NCBI RefSeq assembly: GCF_001514065.1
Contig: NZ_KQ948433.1
Span: 270,113 to 314,915 of the forward strand
DNA: 44,803 bases
Direction of reading: 5' to 3'
Origin: Streptomyces antibioticus
GTDB lineage: Bacteria; Actinomycetota; Actinomycetes; Streptomycetales; Streptomycetaceae
This document shows, one piece after another, positions 39,477 through 44,803 of the stretch. The position numbers were made by a program, and so were the translations under genes. Within the stretch, counting starts at the first letter, position 1, and every line of letters begins with the position of its first letter. Under the pieces are notes generated by a model. That model searched no databases. It had not been told where the DNA came from and saw nothing but the letters and a program-made list of their open reading frames with translations.

Positions 39477-42400
39477 CCGCCGGCCACCGAACCCGCGTCA
39501 CCGCCCTCCGCGAGGCGCTCGCCACCCGAGTGGTGGTCGCCGACGGAGCCATGGGCACCATGCTCCAGGCGCAGGACCCCACCCTTGAGGACTTCGAGAA
39601 CCTCGAAGGCTGTAACGAGATCCTCAACGTGACCCGCCCGGACATCGTCCGCTCGGTGCACACGGAGTACTTCGACGCAGGCGTCGACTGCGTCGAGACC
39701 AACACCTTCGGCGCGAACCACGCGGCCCTCGGCGAGTACGACATCGCCGACCGCATCCACGAGCTGTCCGAGGCCGGCGCCCGCATCGCCCGCGAGACGG
39801 CCGACGAGTTCACCGCCCGCGACGGCCGCCCGCGCTGGGTCCTGGGCTCCATGGGCCCCGGCACCAAGCTGCCCACTCTCGGCCACGCCCCTTACCCCAC
39901 CCTGCGCGACGCCTACCAGCAGAACGCCGAGGGCCTGCTGGCGGGCGGCGCCGACGCGCTGCTGGTGGAGACGACCCAGGATCTGCTCCAGACCAAGGCC
40001 GCCGTCCTCGGCGCCCGGCGCGGCCTCGAAGCCCTCGGAGTGGACGTCCCGCTCATCGTGTCGGTGACGGTGGAGTCCACCGGCACCATGCTGCTCGGCT
40101 CGGAGATCGGCGCCGCGCTGACCGCGCTGGAGCCGCTCGGCATCGACATGATCGGCCTCAACTGCGCCACCGGCCCCGCCGAGATGAGCGAGCACCTGCG
40201 CTATCTCGCCCGGCACTCCCGCATCCGCCTCTCCTGCATGCCGAACGCGGGCCTGCCCGTGCTGACCAAGGACGGAGCCCACTATCCGCTGGCCCCGGCG
40301 GAGTTGGCGGACGCCCAGGAGAACTTCGTACGCGACTACGGTCTGAGCCTCGTCGGCGGCTGCTGCGGCACGACGCCTGAGCACCTGCGCCAGATCGTCG
40401 AGCGAGTACGCGGAATGGCACCGGGGGAGCGGGAGCCCCGTCCGGAACCAGGGGCGGCCTCGCTCTACCAGACGGTGCCGTTCCGTCAGGACACCTCGTA
40501 TCTGGCGATCGGTGAGCGGACGAACGCGAACGGGTCGAAGAAGTTCCGTGAGGCGATGCTGGAGGGCCGCTGGGACGACTGTGTGGAGATGGCCCGCGAC
40601 CAGATCCGCGAGGGCGCGCACATGCTCGACCTGTGCGTGGACTACGTCGGCCGCGACGGGGTGGCCGACATGAAGGAACTCGCCGGCCGCTTCGCCACCG
40701 CGTCCACGCTGCCGATCGTGCTGGACTCCACCGAGGTCGACGTCATCCAGGCCGGCCTGGAGAAGCTGGGCGGGCGCGCGGTCATCAACTCGGTCAACTA
40801 CGAGGACGGCGACGGCCCCGAGTCCCGCTTCGCGAAGGTCACCCAGCTGGCCCGGGAGCACGGGGCGGCGCTGATCGCGCTGACCATCGACGAGGAGGGC
40901 CAGGCCCGCACCCCGGAGACCAAGGTCGCCATCGCCGAGCGGCTGATCGATGACCTGACGGGGAACTGGGGCATCCACGAGTCGGACATCCTCATCGACA
41001 CCCTGACCTTCACCATCTGCACCGGTCAGGAGGAGTCCCGCAAGGACGGCATCGCCACCATCGAGGCGATCCGTGAGCTCAAGCGGCGCCACCCGGACGT
41101 GCAGACCACGCTGGGGTTGTCGAACATCTCCTTCGGTCTGAACCCGGCCGCCCGGATCCTGCTGAACTCGGTGTTCCTGGACGAGTGCGTGAAGGCGGGT
41201 CTGGACTCGGCGATCGTGCACGCCTCGAAGATCCTGCCGATCGCCCGGTTCTCCGAGGAGGAGGTGCAAACAGCCCTCGACCTCGTCTACGACCGTCGCG
41301 CCGAGGGCTATGACCCGTTGCAGAAGCTGATGGCGCTGTTCGAGGGCGCCACCGCGAAGTCGCTGAAGGCGGGCAAGGCCGAGGAACTGGCGGCGCTGCC
41401 GCTGGAGGAGCGCCTCAAGCGCCGCATCATCGACGGCGAGAAGAACGGCCTCGAAGCCGACCTCGATGAAGCCCTCCAGAACACGCCTGCTCTCGACATC
41501 GTCAACAACACTCTCCTGGACGGCATGAAGGTGGTCGGTGAGCTGTTCGGCTCGGGCCAGATGCAGCTGCCGTTCGTGCTCCAGTCCGCCGAGGTGATGA
41601 AGTCGGCGGTCGCCTACCTCGAGCCGCACATGGAGAAGTCGGACGCGGAGGGCAAGGGCACCATCGTGCTGGCCACGGTCCGCGGGGATGTCCACGACAT
41701 CGGCAAGAACCTGGTGGACATCATCTTGTCCAACAACGGCTACAACGTGGTCAACCTGGGCATCAAGCAGCCGGTCTCGGCGATCTTGGAGGCGGCCGAG
41801 GAGCACAAGGCCGATGTGATCGGCATGTCCGGGCTGCTGGTGAAGTCCACGGTGATCATGAAGGAGAACCTGGAGGAGCTCAACTCCCGGGGCATGGCCG
41901 CCGATTACCCGGTCATCCTCGGCGGCGCCGCCCTCACCCGCGCCTACGTAGAGCAGGACCTCCACGAGATCTACCAGGGCGAAGTCCGCTACGCCCGCGA
42001 CGCCTTCGAGGGGCTGCGCCTGATGGACGCCCTCATGGCCGTCAAGCGCGGGGTGCCCGGAGCCACGCTGCCCGAGCTCAAGCAGCGCCGGGTCAAGAGC
42101 GTCGCCGCCACCGTCGTACTCGACGAACGTCCCGAGGCCGGGCAGGTCCGGTCCGACGTGGCCCTGGACAACGCGGTGCCCGCACCGCCCTTCTGGGGTT
42201 CGCGGGTCGTCAAGGGCATCCAGCTCAAGGAGTACGCCTCCTGGCTCGACGAGGGCGCCCTCTTCAAGGGCCAGTGGGGCCTCAAAGGCGAGACCATCGA
42301 GCGGGAGGGGCGGCCGCGGCTGCGAATGTGGCTCGACCGGCTGCGCACCGAGAACCTGCTGGAAGCGGCCGTGGTGCACGGCTACTTCCCGTGCGTGTCC

Positions 42401-42945
42401 AAGGGCGACGACCTGATCATCCTCGACGAGCACGGCAACGAGCGCACCCGCTTCACCTTCCCGCGCCAGGGCCGTGGCCGCCGGCTGTGCCTGGCGGACT
42501 TCTTCCGGCCGGAGGAGTCGGGGGAGACGGATGTGGTCGGGCTTCAGGTCGTCACCGTCGGCTCCCGGATCGGGGAGGAGACCGCCAAGCTCTTCGAGGC
42601 CAACGCCTACCGCGACTACCTCGAACTGCACGGCCTGTCCGTCCAGTTGGCCGAGGCACTCGCCGAGTACTGGCACGCCCGCGTGCGCGCCGAACTCGGG
42701 ATCGCGGACGGCGACCCGGACTCGCTCTCCGGCATGTTCCGCACCGAGTACCAGGGCTGCCGCTACTCGCTCGGCTACCCGGCCTGCCCCGACCTGGAGG
42801 ACCGCGCGAAGATCGCCGACCTGCTGCGGCCGGAGCGCATCGGCGTCCACCTGTCGGAGGAGTTCCAGCTGCACCCCGAGCAGTCCACCGACGCGATCGT
42901 GGTCCACCACCCCGAGGCGAGCTACTTCAACGCGGGAGGCCGCGT

Positions 42946-42949
<4 letters not shown>
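39473..42949 (+). CDS. metH: Cobalamin-dependent methionine synthase
   Basis: A 1158-residue four-module enzyme that methylates homocysteine with 5-methyltetrahydrofolate. Order: homocysteine-binding module with zinc Cys pair in [13 protein letters not shown] (~residues 1-310), pterin module ([19 protein letters not shown] onward, ~340-620), cap and B12 module with the cobalt ligand His in [11 protein letters not shown] (~660-890), and the SAM-dependent reactivation module ([21 protein letters not shown], ~920-1158). All modules are present. It overlaps both neighbours by 4 bp, so translation is coupled. It recycles homocysteine made by SahH. Confidence 0.97.

Positions 42950-44803
<1,854 letters not shown>

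Overview
The window is high-GC actinobacterial chromosome, almost certainly Streptomyces. The evidence is strong G/C at third codon positions, a WhiB protein, an SsgA-like sporulation protein, SARP activators, an AfsA/gamma-butyrolactone (GBL) signalling pair, and only two TTA codons noticed. It reads as a conserved stress/membrane segment, then a small replicon-like insertion, then the regulatory edge and tailoring/cofactor part of a secondary-metabolite gene cluster that runs off the right end.

Region 1 (1-12.7 kb) is housekeeping or stress-type: an orphan NarL-type response regulator, a large ATP-binding LuxR regulator (LAL type), a DUF308/HdeD-like membrane protein, an SsgA-like protein, a WhiB Fe-S regulator, a TetR regulator with a short-chain dehydrogenase, a PrsW-type membrane protease, an SPW-repeat membrane protein, FtsH, and a PAS protein with a degenerate histidine-kinase core.

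Region 2 (13.0-17.5 kb) is a compact replication module with no integrase, transfer or capsid gene in view. A divergent HTH protein faces an 800-bp non-coding stretch holding 14 exact copies of a 7-bp iteron (AGTCGCT on either strand), a perfect 21-bp inverted repeat around a 40-bp alternating purine-pyrimidine tract, and a DnaA-box-like site. This is followed by translationally coupled prim-pol, P4/D5-type helicase and a small unknown gene. It looks like an origin with its own initiation enzymes: a domesticated or satellite-like replicon.

Region 3 (17.5-28.9 kb) contains a DUF4097 protein, an MFS exporter, an FAD monooxygenase, a GBL receptor (ScbR/ArpA type), an NmrA-like reductase, an AfsA-type GBL synthase, an IS30-HTH/MarR-like regulator, acyl-CoA carboxylase epsilon and beta subunits, and a second GBL-receptor-like regulator. 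Five GBL-receptor operator-like sites (AREs) sit before the monooxygenase, the receptor itself, afsA, the carboxylase beta gene and the first SARP. A separate ~150-bp regulatory block, with phased GCAA motifs, is duplicated with identical internal spacing before the DUF4097 gene and beside the MarR-like regulator.

Region 4 (29-37 kb) has two tandem SARP activators, a type II thioesterase-like protein whose nucleophile Ser is Gly, a didomain aromatase/cyclase, and a 1206-aa protein with two condensation/epimerisation-like domains lacking the catalytic second His, no adenylation or carrier domain, and a short thioesterase-like tail. The cyclase, SARPs and carboxylase suggest an aromatic (type II) polyketide pathway whose ketosynthases lie outside the window.

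Region 5 (37.2 kb to the end) is a complete methyl-cycle cassette, metK - PfkB (adenosine-type) kinase - metH - metF - sahH, with overlapping genes. It probably regenerates S-adenosylmethionine for a heavily methylated product; sahH is cut by the window end.
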